A model generated the notes under the pieces. It searched no databases and had not been told where the DNA came from. It saw only the letters and a list, made by a program, of their open reading frames with translations. This document shows positions 33,592 to 43,700 of a stretch of DNA of 64,000 nt, one piece after another (position 1 is the first letter of the stretch; each line of letters starts with the position of its first letter). The position numbers and the translations under genes are program-made. Where the stretch lies: the NCBI GenBank assembly GCA_035621215.1, contig CP141729.1, positions 704,944 to 768,943 of the forward strand, given 5' to 3'. This stretch comes from Oscillospiraceae bacterium MB08-C2-2. GTDB lineage: Bacteria; Bacillota; Clostridia; Oscillospirales; Ruminococcaceae.

Positions 33592-35223
33592 TTACTTTAC
33601 CAGCTCTTCCAAATACTCCAAAAGCTGCTGAACATTCATTTTGCCGAAAGTGACATGCTCATCGTTGACCACAAGGCACGGCACACTCATGACATTATAC
33701 TGATCCTTTAGTGCCGAAAAATGGTTGAGATCATATGCTTCTGCACGAACATTTGGGTTCTCTGCCGCAATGCGCTGAGCTGCCATAACCAACTCCGGGC
33801 ATTTTGTGCAAGAAAGCGAAACCAGTATTTTCAGTGAAACCGGCTTATCGATGACTCGAATACGCTCCATAAGCGCCTCATCCAGCACCTGCCCGGGACC
33901 GGCTGCATTGTAAAGCCCAAGTATAAAGGAATTGAACTCATGCCCGCCTGGAACGCCATGGAAGGCCATCCCCAGCTCTGTGCCATCCGCTGCACACATT
34001 GCAACACAAGGGGCATCCCGATCTGAGCTATCCGTTTGAACCTGCACTGTAATTTTATCGGTCAGTGAGATAAGCTCTTTAATAAATGTTTGAAGCTCTT
34101 CTGATACCGGGCGCTCATCCAGATACAGCTTGAGAACAATTGGGTTTGCCATCTTCTCGAAAACACCGGCGAGTTGTGCACGTATTTCATCAGTAAAGAA
34201 ACCGTCTCCTGTGGAAGACTTTGCTTCCCCAGTCGATTCCTTCGGGGCTTGAGTAACAGGCCGCTTGGGAATTTGCCCGGTTTTTGTGTGCATATCAGCA
34301 GCGTAGCGTTCCAATTCGGTGGCGGCTATTGCGCCATCCGCCGTTGCGGTTACCATCTGCCGAAGGTTCTTTACACAGACATCACCGGCACCGTAGATGC
34401 CTTCTTGCGAAGTTTTTTGGTTGGCATCGGTGATGATGTATCCATACTCATCCAACTTGACCAAATCCTTGACCAATTCGGTATTGGGCACATACCCGGC
34501 AAATACGAAAACACCGAAGGTTTCCCCGCCGACAGCCTGATATTCGGTCACTTCACCGGTCTGGGTGTTTTTATAGCGAATTGCCCGAAGCTTGCTGTCT
34601 CCAGTGACTGTTTCCACCGTGGTGTTATAACGAATCTGGATTTTCTCATGCTGTTTGACCAAATCAGCCGTTGCTTTGGCACAGGTGAAGTCTTCGCCTC
34701 TTACCAAAACGGTAACCTGACGGGCATACCGTGTTAGGAAGACTGCCTCCTCAGCCGCGGCAAAGCCGCCTCCCACCACGAAGATATCCATATCGGTAAA
34801 AAATTCACCATCACAGGTAGCGCAGTAGGCAACTCCCCTGCCTTTGAATTGCTGCTCCCCCTCAAAGCCTACGCTGCGGGGATAAGCACCGGTAGCGATG
34901 ATCAGACCATAGGCAATGTATTCACCTCGGGATGTGTGAATGTGCTTATAGTCACCGTCCGCTTCAATGCGGTGAGCATCGGCAAGCAGAAATTCAGCCC
35001 CAAAGCTCTGTGCCTGCCTGCGCATAACAGCGGTAATCTCTTCCCCGCTGCCTCTCTCCACGCCGGGATAGTTCACAACATCGTCGGTGATGGTGATCTG
35101 GCCCCCAAACTGCTCTTTTTCAATGACCAGCACCCGATATTGTGCTCTTGCCAGATATAGGGCGGCGGTAAGCCCTGCAGGCCCACCGCCGATGATTATG
35201 ACATCATATAGATTTGCGTTCAT
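33592..35223 (-). CDS. Thioredoxin reductase-like flavoprotein fused to C-terminal thioredoxin-fold domains (AhpF-like, reversed order)
   Basis: 543 residues. Residues 1-310 are a thioredoxin-reductase module: FAD motif GGGPAG (12-17), active-site CATC (Cys134, Cys137), NADPH motif VVGGGFAAAEEA and GIYGAGDV. A linker rich in Pro, Lys and Ser (about 315-355) leads to two thioredoxin-fold domains; the second carries SCTKCPELV (Cys472, Cys475). AhpF has the same parts with the thioredoxin-fold pair at the N-terminus, so the order is inverted here. The ATG overlaps the ahpC stop (TAATG), indicating coupled translation; it probably recycles AhpC with NAD(P)H. Confidence 0.9.
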   Translation of the reverse strand: MNANLYDVIIIGGGPAGLTAALYLARAQYRVLVIEKEQFGGQITITDDVVNYPGVERGSGEEITAVMRRQAQSFGAEFLLADAHRIEADGDYKHIHTSRGEYIAYGLIIATGAYPRSVGFEGEQQFKGRGVAYCATCDGEFFTDMDIFVVGGGFAAAEEAVFLTRYARQVTVLVRGEDFTCAKATADLVKQHEKIQIRYNTTVETVTGDSKLRAIRYKNTQTGEVTEYQAVGGETFGVFVFAGYVPNTELVKDLVKLDEYGYIITDANQKTSQEGIYGAGDVCVKNLRQMVTATADGAIAATELERYAADMHTKTGQIPKRPVTQAPKESTGEAKSSTGDGFFTDEIRAQLAGVFEKMANPIVLKLYLDERPVSEELQTFIKELISLTDKITVQVQTDSSDRDAPCVAMCAADGTELGMAFHGVPGGHEFNSFILGLYNAAGPGQVLDEALMERIRVIDKPVSLKILVSLSCTKCPELVMAAQRIAAENPNVRAEAYDLNHFSALKDQYNVMSVPCLVVNDEHVTFGKMNVQQLLEYLEELVK

Positions 35224-35786
35224 TAAATCAGCCCCACAAGATCCAAGCTGGGCTTGAGGGTCTTTTCGCCGGGTTTCCACTTGGCAGGGCAAACCTCGCC
35301 ATCATGATCTGCAACAAACTGAGAAGCCTGAACACGCCGGAACAGCTCGTCTGCATTGCGGCCGATGTTGCTGGCAACGAGCTCATAAGCTACAATTTGG
35401 CCTTCGGGATTGATGATAAAGGTCCCACGCTCCGAATGGCCTTTGCCTTCGTTCATAACATCAAAATCTCTTGCCAGCGCACCAGTGGGGTCTGCCAGCA
35501 TGGGATACTGGATTTTCTGAATGGTCTTGGAAGCATCATGCCATGCTTTATGGACAAAATGAGTGTCGCAGGAAACCGAATAGATCTCACAGCCAATCTC
35601 TTTGAATTTATCATAGGAATCAGCTAAATCCTCTAGTTCCGTGGGGCAGACAAAGGTGAAATCGGCAGGATAAAAGAAGAAAACGGACCACTTTCCTAAA
35701 ACATCCTGCTTGGTCACGGCCTTGAATTCATTCTTATAGTAAGCCTGTACCTGAAAATCGCTAATTTCTTTATTAATCATTGACAT
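35223..35786 (-). CDS. ahpC: Alkyl hydroperoxide reductase AhpC (2-Cys peroxiredoxin)
   Basis: 187-residue typical 2-Cys peroxiredoxin that reduces H2O2 and organic peroxides. The peroxidatic Cys is in FYPADFTFVCPTELEDL, the resolving Cys in GEVCPAKWKPGE. Start at ATG 35784-35786 with GGAGG 8 bases upstream. Heads a two-gene operon with its reductase. Confidence 0.96.
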   Translation of the reverse strand: MSMINKEISDFQVQAYYKNEFKAVTKQDVLGKWSVFFFYPADFTFVCPTELEDLADSYDKFKEIGCEIYSVSCDTHFVHKAWHDASKTIQKIQYPMLADPTGALARDFDVMNEGKGHSERGTFIINPEGQIVAYELVASNIGRNADELFRRVQASQFVADHDGEVCPAKWKPGEKTLKPSLDLVGLI

Positions 35787-35836
35787 AATACGTGCCTCCA
35801 TTCTTAATTAAAGTAAAGTTAGTTGTTGGTAACTCA

Positions 35837-35865
35837 AGTATACCATATAGGTCTTCTTATGTCAA
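35837..35865 (-). promoter_or_regulatory. Sigma-A promoter of the ahpC operon
   Basis: Minus strand TTGACA (35860-35865), 17-bp spacer, TATACT (35837-35842). No PerR box (TTATAATNATTATAA-like) was seen. Confidence 0.75.
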
Positions 35866-35907
35866 CGGAGCACATTGGGCACTTTTTTCCTACTTGGCCT
35901 ACCAAAT

Positions 35908-35951
35908 AAAAAAGCAGCCCCGCACAAAGCAGAGCGCTCTGTAGGGGGCTT
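35908..35951 (-). terminator. Rho-independent terminator of the cotJ operon
   Basis: Minus strand AGCCCC (35945-35950) pairing with GGGGCT (35916-35921) around an inner partial stem, then GCTTTTTTATTT. Confidence 0.6.
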
Positions 35952-35991
35952 GTGTTACAGCTGAATTTTGGCCAAAAGAATTTGCGGAGTA

Positions 35992-36609
35992 TTACTTGCT
36001 TCGGCCGGATTTGGCGGGAGTGAATGCCGGATTAAAGGCATAGAAGTTTTTGCAGTTCAGCTTATCCTGAACAACACGCAGGGCTTCACCAAAGCGCTGA
36101 TAGTGAACGATTTCACGTTCACGCAGGAATTTGATTGCATCCCGGACATCGGGGTCATCCGCCAGCCACAGAATGTTGTCATAAGTAGTCCGAGCTTTTT
36201 GCTCGGCGGCCAGGTCTTCGTGAAGATCAGCAATGATATCGCCTTTGGAAGCATAGGTAAGCGCTGAGTTGGGAACCCCAGATGCAGCTACAGGATATAG
36301 GCCTGTGGTGTGATCCACAAAATAAGTATCATAACCGCTGTTGCGGATTTGATCCATGCTCAGGTTGCGGGTCAGTTGATAGACAATGGCGCTGACCATT
36401 TCCATATGCCCCAATTCTTCTGTGCCAACATCTGTTAAAACAGCCTTAACCTCGTCATAAGGTGCCACATACCGCTGGCTCAGATAACGCATGGCAGCTC
36501 CCAGCTCTCCATCCGGGCCGCCAAACTGGCTGATGATAACCTTGGCTAAAGCTGGATTGGGGTTTTTAATTTTTACCGGATACTGCAATTTCTTCTCGTA
36601 AGCAAACAT
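35992..36609 (-). CDS. cotJC: Spore coat protein CotJC (manganese catalase family)
   Basis: 205 residues. Mn-catalase-like ferritin fold: MFAYEKKLQYPVKIKNPNPA, GGPDGELGAAMRYLSQRY, the metal-ligand helix DVGTEELGHMEMV (E..H), and HEDLAAEQKAR (E..) with REREIVHYQRFGEAL (E..H). CotJC is a spore-coat component with predicted or measured peroxide-removing activity in some clostridia. Start ATG 1 nt after the cotJB stop, with GGAGG inside cotJB. Last gene of cotJABC. Confidence 0.95.
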   Translation of the reverse strand: MFAYEKKLQYPVKIKNPNPALAKVIISQFGGPDGELGAAMRYLSQRYVAPYDEVKAVLTDVGTEELGHMEMVSAIVYQLTRNLSMDQIRNSGYDTYFVDHTTGLYPVAASGVPNSALTYASKGDIIADLHEDLAAEQKARTTYDNILWLADDPDVRDAIKFLREREIVHYQRFGEALRVVQDKLNCKNFYAFNPAFTPAKSGRSK

Positions 36610-36610
36610 T

Positions 36611-36865
36611 TCAATTACCCTCCATTTCCCAAGGCCAAGGGCCGTCAATCCATTTCCACCGTGGGCCGCCGTCATAATTGCCTGGGCTCAGGGGGCCGTA
36701 TTTGGTGGTGAATTCATCCATCGCCACCTCATAGAGATCGTTGTGCTTGCGGTAATACTCCAGTGCTTCGGCATTGGTGGGGTTTACATCCAAAAACAAG
36801 GCCGCATCATGCAGGCAAAAAGCCAGCACTTGAATTCTTTTCAGCAGTGCTTGACGTTCACTCAT
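36611..36865 (-). CDS. cotJB: Spore coat protein CotJB
   Basis: 84-residue CotJB: ERQALLKRIQVLAFCLHDAA, LFLDVNPTNAEALEYYRKHN and PWPWEMEGN at the end, all typical. Overlaps cotJA by 4 bp (ATGA). Confidence 0.95.
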   Translation of the reverse strand: MSERQALLKRIQVLAFCLHDAALFLDVNPTNAEALEYYRKHNDLYEVAMDEFTTKYGPLSPGNYDGGPRWKWIDGPWPWEMEGN

Positions 36866-37317
36866 TTCCTTGGTACCTCCTCACCGATAAATGGCATATC
36901 CAGTTCGCTGAATATTGTGCCTCTCCCAAAGCCTATCTCCGGCTCATAAAGCTTTTGCCAAAGCTGCTTGGGAACATAAGCCATGCCAAGAGTGATGCAG
37001 TAGCCGCATTCGGCTTCGCTTGCTGCAGAAGGAGCCGGTGCAGGCATGGGCATGGGAACAGGGATAGCTCTGAATTTCGGGGGCAAAATCTCTCCCATTG
37101 GCACAACAGAGGATTCGACAGTGGCTTTGGTTGCAGGTGCCTTCTGTGCCATAGGGGCGGTCTGTGCCTTAATTGCAGGGATATTTTGAGGGGTGGTGGG
37201 GGCAGCTTGTTGTGTCGGTGCTGCGGATGTCCGGGTGGAACCGGCCACAGGTGTAACCCAGCCGCCGCCTTTTATCTGGCTGGCTTTTGTATACATGCTC
37301 TGTTTTCCATTTTCCAA
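36862..37317 (-). CDS. cotJA: Spore coat-associated protein CotJA with long Pro/Ala-rich N-terminus
   Basis: 151 residues, nearly twice the usual 75-85. The C-terminal 50 residues hold the CotJA core (LGMAYVPKQLWQKLYEPEIG, FGRGTIFSELDMPF). The first 100 are a low-complexity region rich in Pro, Ala, Thr and Gln (for example VPMPMPAPAPSAAS). The start is a TTG (37315-37317) with AAGGAG 8 bases upstream; an ATG seven codons later is an alternative. Confidence 0.9.
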   Translation of the reverse strand: MENGKQSMYTKASQIKGGGWVTPVAGSTRTSAAPTQQAAPTTPQNIPAIKAQTAPMAQKAPATKATVESSVVPMGEILPPKFRAIPVPMPMPAPAPSAASEAECGYCITLGMAYVPKQLWQKLYEPEIGFGRGTIFSELDMPFIGEEVPRK

Positions 37318-37714
37318 AACAATCGCTCCTTATTTTAGTAAGTGGCGGAGTTCTCTGCCAATCGCAAGTGGCACGATTTTATCGATAGTACAGCAGCGCT
37401 GACGGATAACCGCAAATCCACGCAATCTGCGATTTTTCATGTATTCTGTATGTACAATAAGGCAGAGTTCCTTTGACATCAGTCTATGCAGTGATAACCC
37501 ATTCTGACTGTCTTAGGGGGTGTATTTCCCAAGCATTTCGGTGTGTTTTAAAGAAATCCAACTATAAAAAAGAATCTTTTCCTTTGTTTTCATCGGCTTT
37601 TTCCTCAATTTGTATTTTTGTGTGCCAGGGCGGCAACAATAGGTTGGATAGCCCCCTACTTTTTCCTGCATATAGATTTCGAACAGAAGGAAAAAGAATT
37701 CTGCATAGAAAACA
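37318..37714. other. Intergenic region between cotJA and the glucan synthase gene
   Basis: About 400 bp with divergent genes on both sides. It must contain the cotJ promoter (probably sigma-E, from knowledge of cotJ) and the synthase promoter. A CATACAGA-like -10 lies near 37442-37450 on the minus strand and a TTGACA at 37463-37468 on the plus strand, but neither has a convincing partner. I see no gene. Confidence 0.4.
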
Positions 37715-40700
37715 ATGGAGCAAGCTAAGCCTATGGAAAAGAACAATCCCATCACTCCAAAGCCTGTGTCCGCCTCTGCACAGTCTCTCGCTCAAAGCAG
37801 TGCCCAGCTTCGCCGCAGCCTGCTTAGCCAGCTCTCTGCTGTGCGGCAGTGTTATATAGATGCCAATCAAAGTGCAGAGCGTACACCGGTCAGCGAATGG
37901 TTGTGCGATAATTACTATGTATTGGAAAAAGAATGCAAGCAAAGTGTCAAGGACATACGCCATCTTTCCAAGCACGCCCGAAAAGATGAGCTAATCGAGG
38001 TTTATCACCATCTTTTCGGGTGTATAACCAAGGAACTGCCTGAGATTGATAATGTCTCCGTAACAGCCATACTTTCCCATATGGGTCGGCAGTGGCAGAT
38101 TACTGAGGCACAATTCAGCTTTACCCCCACTGCCATGCGGGCAGTGCTGATTCATATGGCTTATACCGCTTGTTTGCAAACCCAGTCGGAGCAATGGATT
38201 CGTTACGCCATTACCGGGCTGAGCCAGCTGAGCTCTGTCAATTTTGATAAAGTCATCACCACTTGCAGCGAGGTGGAAAAAACACTTCTGAAAGACCCCG
38301 CCGGAATTTATGGCAATATGACCAGCGAAAGCCGCCATCATTACCGACGCCTTGTAGCGATTATCGCGGCTAAAACCCAGCGTTCCGAGCTTGATGTGGC
38401 GACAGAGTGCTTGGAAAAATCCAGTGCCTCCACAGGTGCCCGGCAGCATATAGGCTATTTTATTCTGGAAAGCCCGATTATACGGCTCCCACGCCTGCGC
38501 CGGGGAAAAGCTTCATTGATTGCGGGGGTGCTGATGCCCTTAGCCGCCAGCGTGCTTTTGGGCTGGATTTGGAGGGATTGGGGGCTTTCTCTCCTTTGTT
38601 TTTTACCTCTCTGGGAGCTTCTGCGCACTCCCATTCAGCAGGGCGCGCTTCATGGGGTGGAAGTGGATTTCATCCCCAGAATGGATCTTTCGCGGCTTGC
38701 TTCCAAGCCCCGAACCGTTGTGCTGGTTTCCACCCTGTTGCCTAAGGCCTCAGAAGCACTGCATCTGACCGCCCGATTGGAACAACTCTATTTTTCCAAT
38801 TCAGACCCGGATATGTATTATTGCATTCTGGCTGATTTTAAGGAGTGTGAATACCCGGAGGATGCACAGGATGAATCCCAGATTGCGGCTTCTTGCCGGG
38901 TAATTGAGGAGCTGAACCAGAAATACAACCAGCGCTTTATGCTGTTTCTGCGGGGGCGGGTTTACAACAAAACACAGAAGAAATACAGCGGCTGGGAGCG
39001 CAAACGGGGCGCGATCACTGAGTTTATCCGCTTTTTGAAGGGGGAGGAAACCTCTCTCCACACCTTTATGGGGGATCGCTCGGCGCTTGATTCCATTCGT
39101 TATGTGGTGGCGTTGGATAGTGATACCTGCCTGCTTTATGAAAGTGCTCAAACCTTAGTGGCTACAGCCATGCATCCCCTGAACCGTCCGGTTATCGGTG
39201 AGCAGGGAATCGTGACCCGTGGCTACGGCATTTTGGTGCCCCGCATTTCCACCGATCTGAACAGTGCCGGAGCCACCCCTTTTTCCCGGGTTATGTCTGG
39301 CTGCGGCGGTGTGACCGCTTACGATACCAAAAACAAGGATTTTTACCAAGACCTCTTTTTTGAAAGTATCTTCTCCGGGAAGGGTCTTATTGATGTAGAC
39401 ACTTTTTATGAACTGCTCAACAACCGGTTCCCGGAAAATCACGTTCTCAGCCATGATATTCTTGAAGGCGCCTATCTGCGGGCGGGCTTTGTATCGGATG
39501 TGGAAATGACCGATTCCGCCCCCTCCAATATGCTATCGTGGCTTTCCCGCCTACACCGCTGGACAAGGGGTGACTGGCAAAACATCGTTTTTATTGCCGG
39601 GCGCTGGAAATGTGAAGGAAAATGGTTGGAGAACCCTATCAGCAGCCTTTCCAAATACAAGCTTTTCGATAACCTGCGCCGATCGTTGGTACCGGTGGCA
39701 GCTGTTCTGTGCGTGATAGCGGCTTTGATTTTGCCCTCCCCTTCCTCCACTGTGCTGGCGGTTGTTGCTGGGATTTCTATCACCTTTTCCAGCATATGGG
39801 CTGCCTGCTGGTCTCTGTTTTCCAGCGGCTTTTTCACCATGTCCCGGAAGTTTTTCACCCGCACCCTCCCCCACACCTTTGAGCTTTTGGGTCAGGGACT
39901 GTTTTTTCTGGTTATGCTGCTGCCGCAGGCTATTCTTTCGACGGATGCTTTGTGCCGCTCTCTTTTTCGTACCTTTGTTTCCCACCATAAAATGCTGGAA
40001 TGGACAACTGCCGCTCAGGCTGATACTCGCAAAATAACCTTTGCTGCTGTTCTCAAGCGCTTTTGGCTGCCCCAGCTTCTGGCGATGCTGCTGGTGGCCT
40101 TTTCCGGGAATGGTGCGCTGACCCTTCTTGGCCTTGCCCTTTCCCTGTTAATTCCCATTGCCTGGTTTTCCGCTCAGGCAGGCCGGGAAGATAACCATAG
40201 CCTTGAAAACGGTGACCGGGATACCTTGATTTCCTACAACGCCGCCATGTGGCGGTATTATGAGGATTTTGCCAACCAGGAAAACCATTTCCTTCCGCCG
40301 GATAATATCCAGCAGTCCCCTGTATACCGGGTAGCTCGCCGCACCTCCCCCACCAACATCGGTATGATGATGCTCTCGGTGCTGGCGGCCCGTGATATGG
40401 ATTTTGTGGATACCCCCGGTCTCTATCGCCGCCTTGAGCGCACGCTCTCTACCGTTGAGAAGCTGGAAAAATGGAACGGAAACCTTTACAACTGGTACGA
40501 CACCGAAACGCTGGAAATTCTGCAGCCTGCCTTTGTATCCACCGTGGACAGCGGCAACCTAATCTGCTGTCTGGTGGCGCTCAAGGAGGGGCTCAGTGAA
40601 TTCTCGCTGGAATATCCGCCTATAACCGGGCTCATTGACCGTTTGGGTAGGCTGATTGAAGCAACCGATCTGATCCCGCTTTATAATAAGGAAAAGAACC

Positions 40701-43700
40701 TGTTTTCCATTGGATGGGACGAGCAGAGCGGGGTGCTCAATCAATCCCACTATGATTTTCTCATGAGTGAGGCCCGGCTGACCAGCTACTATGCCGTTGC
40801 CCGCAAGCTGATTCCCCGTAAGCACTGGGGCGCTCTTAACCGCACCATGTCCCGCAACAGCGGCTATGCGGGGGCTGTCTCTTGGACCGGCACCATGTTC
40901 GAGTATTTTATGCCCCATCTTCTTTTGCCTGCTTACGAAGGCTCTTTGCTCAACGAAGGGCTGATTTACTGCCTTTATTGCCAGAAGAGGCGGGTGAAAA
41001 ATCAGGCTCCGTGGGGCATCAGCGAAAGCGCCTATTATGCCTTCGATAATTTCCTAAACTACCAATATAAAGCCCATGGTGTACAGAAAATCGGGGTCAA
41101 GCGCCATCTGGATAAGGAACTGGTTATCTCCCCTTATTCCACCTTTATCACCATTCCTTTTAACCCCAACTCATCCATGGCCAATCTGAGCCGCCTCCAT
41201 CGGCTGGGGGTATATGGGCGCTATGGATTTTATGAGGCGGTGGATTTTACCCCCCAGCGGGTGGGCGCAGCCTCTCTGGCCGTAACCCGCAGCTTTATGG
41301 CTCATCACATCGGCATGAGTATGATCGCCTCTTGCAACGCTTTGTTTGATAACCGAATGCAGCGGCGGTTTATGAACGACCACTATATGGAATCTGCCAA
41401 GGAGTTTTTGCAGGAGAAGATTGCTAAAAGCACCGTGATCTACGATGAACTGAAACACCCGGTGGCCGGGAACGAAAAACGGGAACGCCCTGCCTTCCGG
41501 GATCAAAGTGCCTATATGGACCCACAGGCCCCCAAGGCCGTTTTACTTTCCAATGGAGAGCTGACCGAAATCCTCACCGATGTGGGAGCAGGGTACCTCA
41601 AATTCGGCGATATCGACCTGACCCGCCACAGCTCCGATTTGCTCCGCAGGGCGCAGGGAGTGTTGGTTTTAGTTCGGTGCGCAGGAAATGTAACCCCTGC
41701 TGCCTATGCGCCCTTTTATAAAAAGGATGTGGCTTATTCGGTGGAATATCTGGAGCAGGCTGTCACCTATTACGCCAAAAGAAATGAGCTTGAGCTAGGG
41801 GTTCGCTGTATGGCGCATCCCACTGTTTCCTGCATACAAAAACAGATTCTCATTAAGAACACCTCCTCCGGCCGCCAGCTTATGGAGGTTCTGATTTATA
41901 TGGAGCCGGTGCTCAGCCTATGGCGAGATTATGACGCCCATTCTGCCTTTTCCAAGCTGTTTGTTTCCGGCTCCCACAGCTCGGAAACCCGAACCCTCAC
42001 CTTTACACGGCGAAACCGGGATAGCTCCAATTCTCTTTATTTATCGGTGGGCTTTCTGGAGGATATTGACTTTCAGTTTGAGCTGACTCGTGAAAACCTG
42101 ATGGAAGCACCCGAGGGTCTTTCTCAGCTTTTGCGGTTTGACCGGCTGACCTTTACAGGGAAGGATGGAGGCGTTCCTGATTGCTGCTGTGCCTTGCGCA
42201 CCGATGTTTTGGTGAATCCCGGCTCACAGCGAATGCTGACTCTGCTCATAAGCGCCGCCCACACTCGGACAGAAAGTGTGCAGAACATCCTTTCTATGCG
42301 TAAAATGGGCCCTCTTGAAACCAGCGCTGCCGCCAAATCACCTGTCTTGGGGGATGGGCTTTCAGCACGGTTGGGCAGCAATTTGTTGGGCAAGCTGCTC
42401 TTTGAGCATACCTCTCAAAAGAAAACAACAGAGGCTTTGGGTGCCAACACGCTGGGGCAGCCCGCTCTTTGGGCCACCGGTATTTCCGGAGATATCCCGC
42501 TGGTGCTGCTGGAGCTTACCGGCCGGGTGGATGAGGAAATGACAGTAGCCTATATCAAAATTCAGGATTCCCTGCGCAGGCTCGGCGTTGAGTTTGACCT
42601 GTGCTTTTTGCATTCGCAGGAGGAGCATCCCAAGGCTCTGCCGATTCTTCTGGAAATCATCAGCAAAGCCGGAGCGGATACCCGCATCGGAATTCGTGGC
42701 GGGCTTTTTCCGCTGTGCCGGGAGAACTTCTCCCCCGAAACCATTACCCTGCTGCGGGCGGCGGCACGCTGTACCATTCAAAGTGGTGCCGACCCTCACG
42801 ATGGCCCGGCGGATATTTTCTCCCCTGTGGAATTCAAAGAGATATCTCCAGAGCCCATGCCTAAAAATCCGGAGCTTAGTGTTTACGGTGGTGCCTTTGC
42901 ACACAGCGGCTTCTATGTGGATAAGGCATCCCCTCTGCCTTACTGCCATATACTTGCAAACCCCATGTTTGGAACTTTGGTTTCTGACAAGGCCTTAGGC
43001 TTTACATGGGCTGTAAACGCCCGAGAGAACAAACTCACCCCATGGTACAACGACATTGCCACTGACAACGAAGGGGAACTTCTGCTACTTCGGGATGGAG
43101 AAGAATATTTCAATTTAGTGAAAGGCTCCCGTGCTTTTTTCTCTAAGGAAAAGGCTGTTTATGCAGGGCGAACAGGGCGTTTTGCCAGCCGCATAACCGT
43201 AACAATACCCCCGATAGGCAAAGTCAAGCAGATTGAACTGATTCTGGAAAACCTCACCTCACAGCCTTTGGAGCTGGAATGCGCCTATTATACCGAGCCG
43301 GTATTGGCAGTCAACCGGGATACCTGCCGCTTTATTCAGCCCACGCAAAAGGAAAACGTTCTTTTGCTCCACAACCCTTATAACACGGCGGTTTCCTGCT
43401 ATAGTGCTTTAACTGCACAAGGCGGTGACTCGGTGCGCTTTGTGACCGATCGGAGCGCCTTTTTATCAGGAGACTGGCGATTAAGGGAGCCTGCTCCCAG
43501 CGCCGACCCTTGCGCAGCAGCTATACAACGGCTAACACTGATACCCGGTCATAACACCGTTCTGACCTTTTCTCTTGCCTTTGGCGAAACGGATCAAGAG
43601 GCGCTGGAAAGCATTGATCCACCGAAAGCCATGCCTGAGTCGGCCGAGAATCGGTTTGTCATCCACACGCCGGATAAGGCGCTGAACCAGTTTATCAACC

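Noticed and set aside
35800-35870. PerR or other peroxide-regulator box at the ahpC promoter
   Set aside because: No TTATAATNATTATAA-like sequence; only a short AGTT/AACT inverted repeat that is too weak to call.
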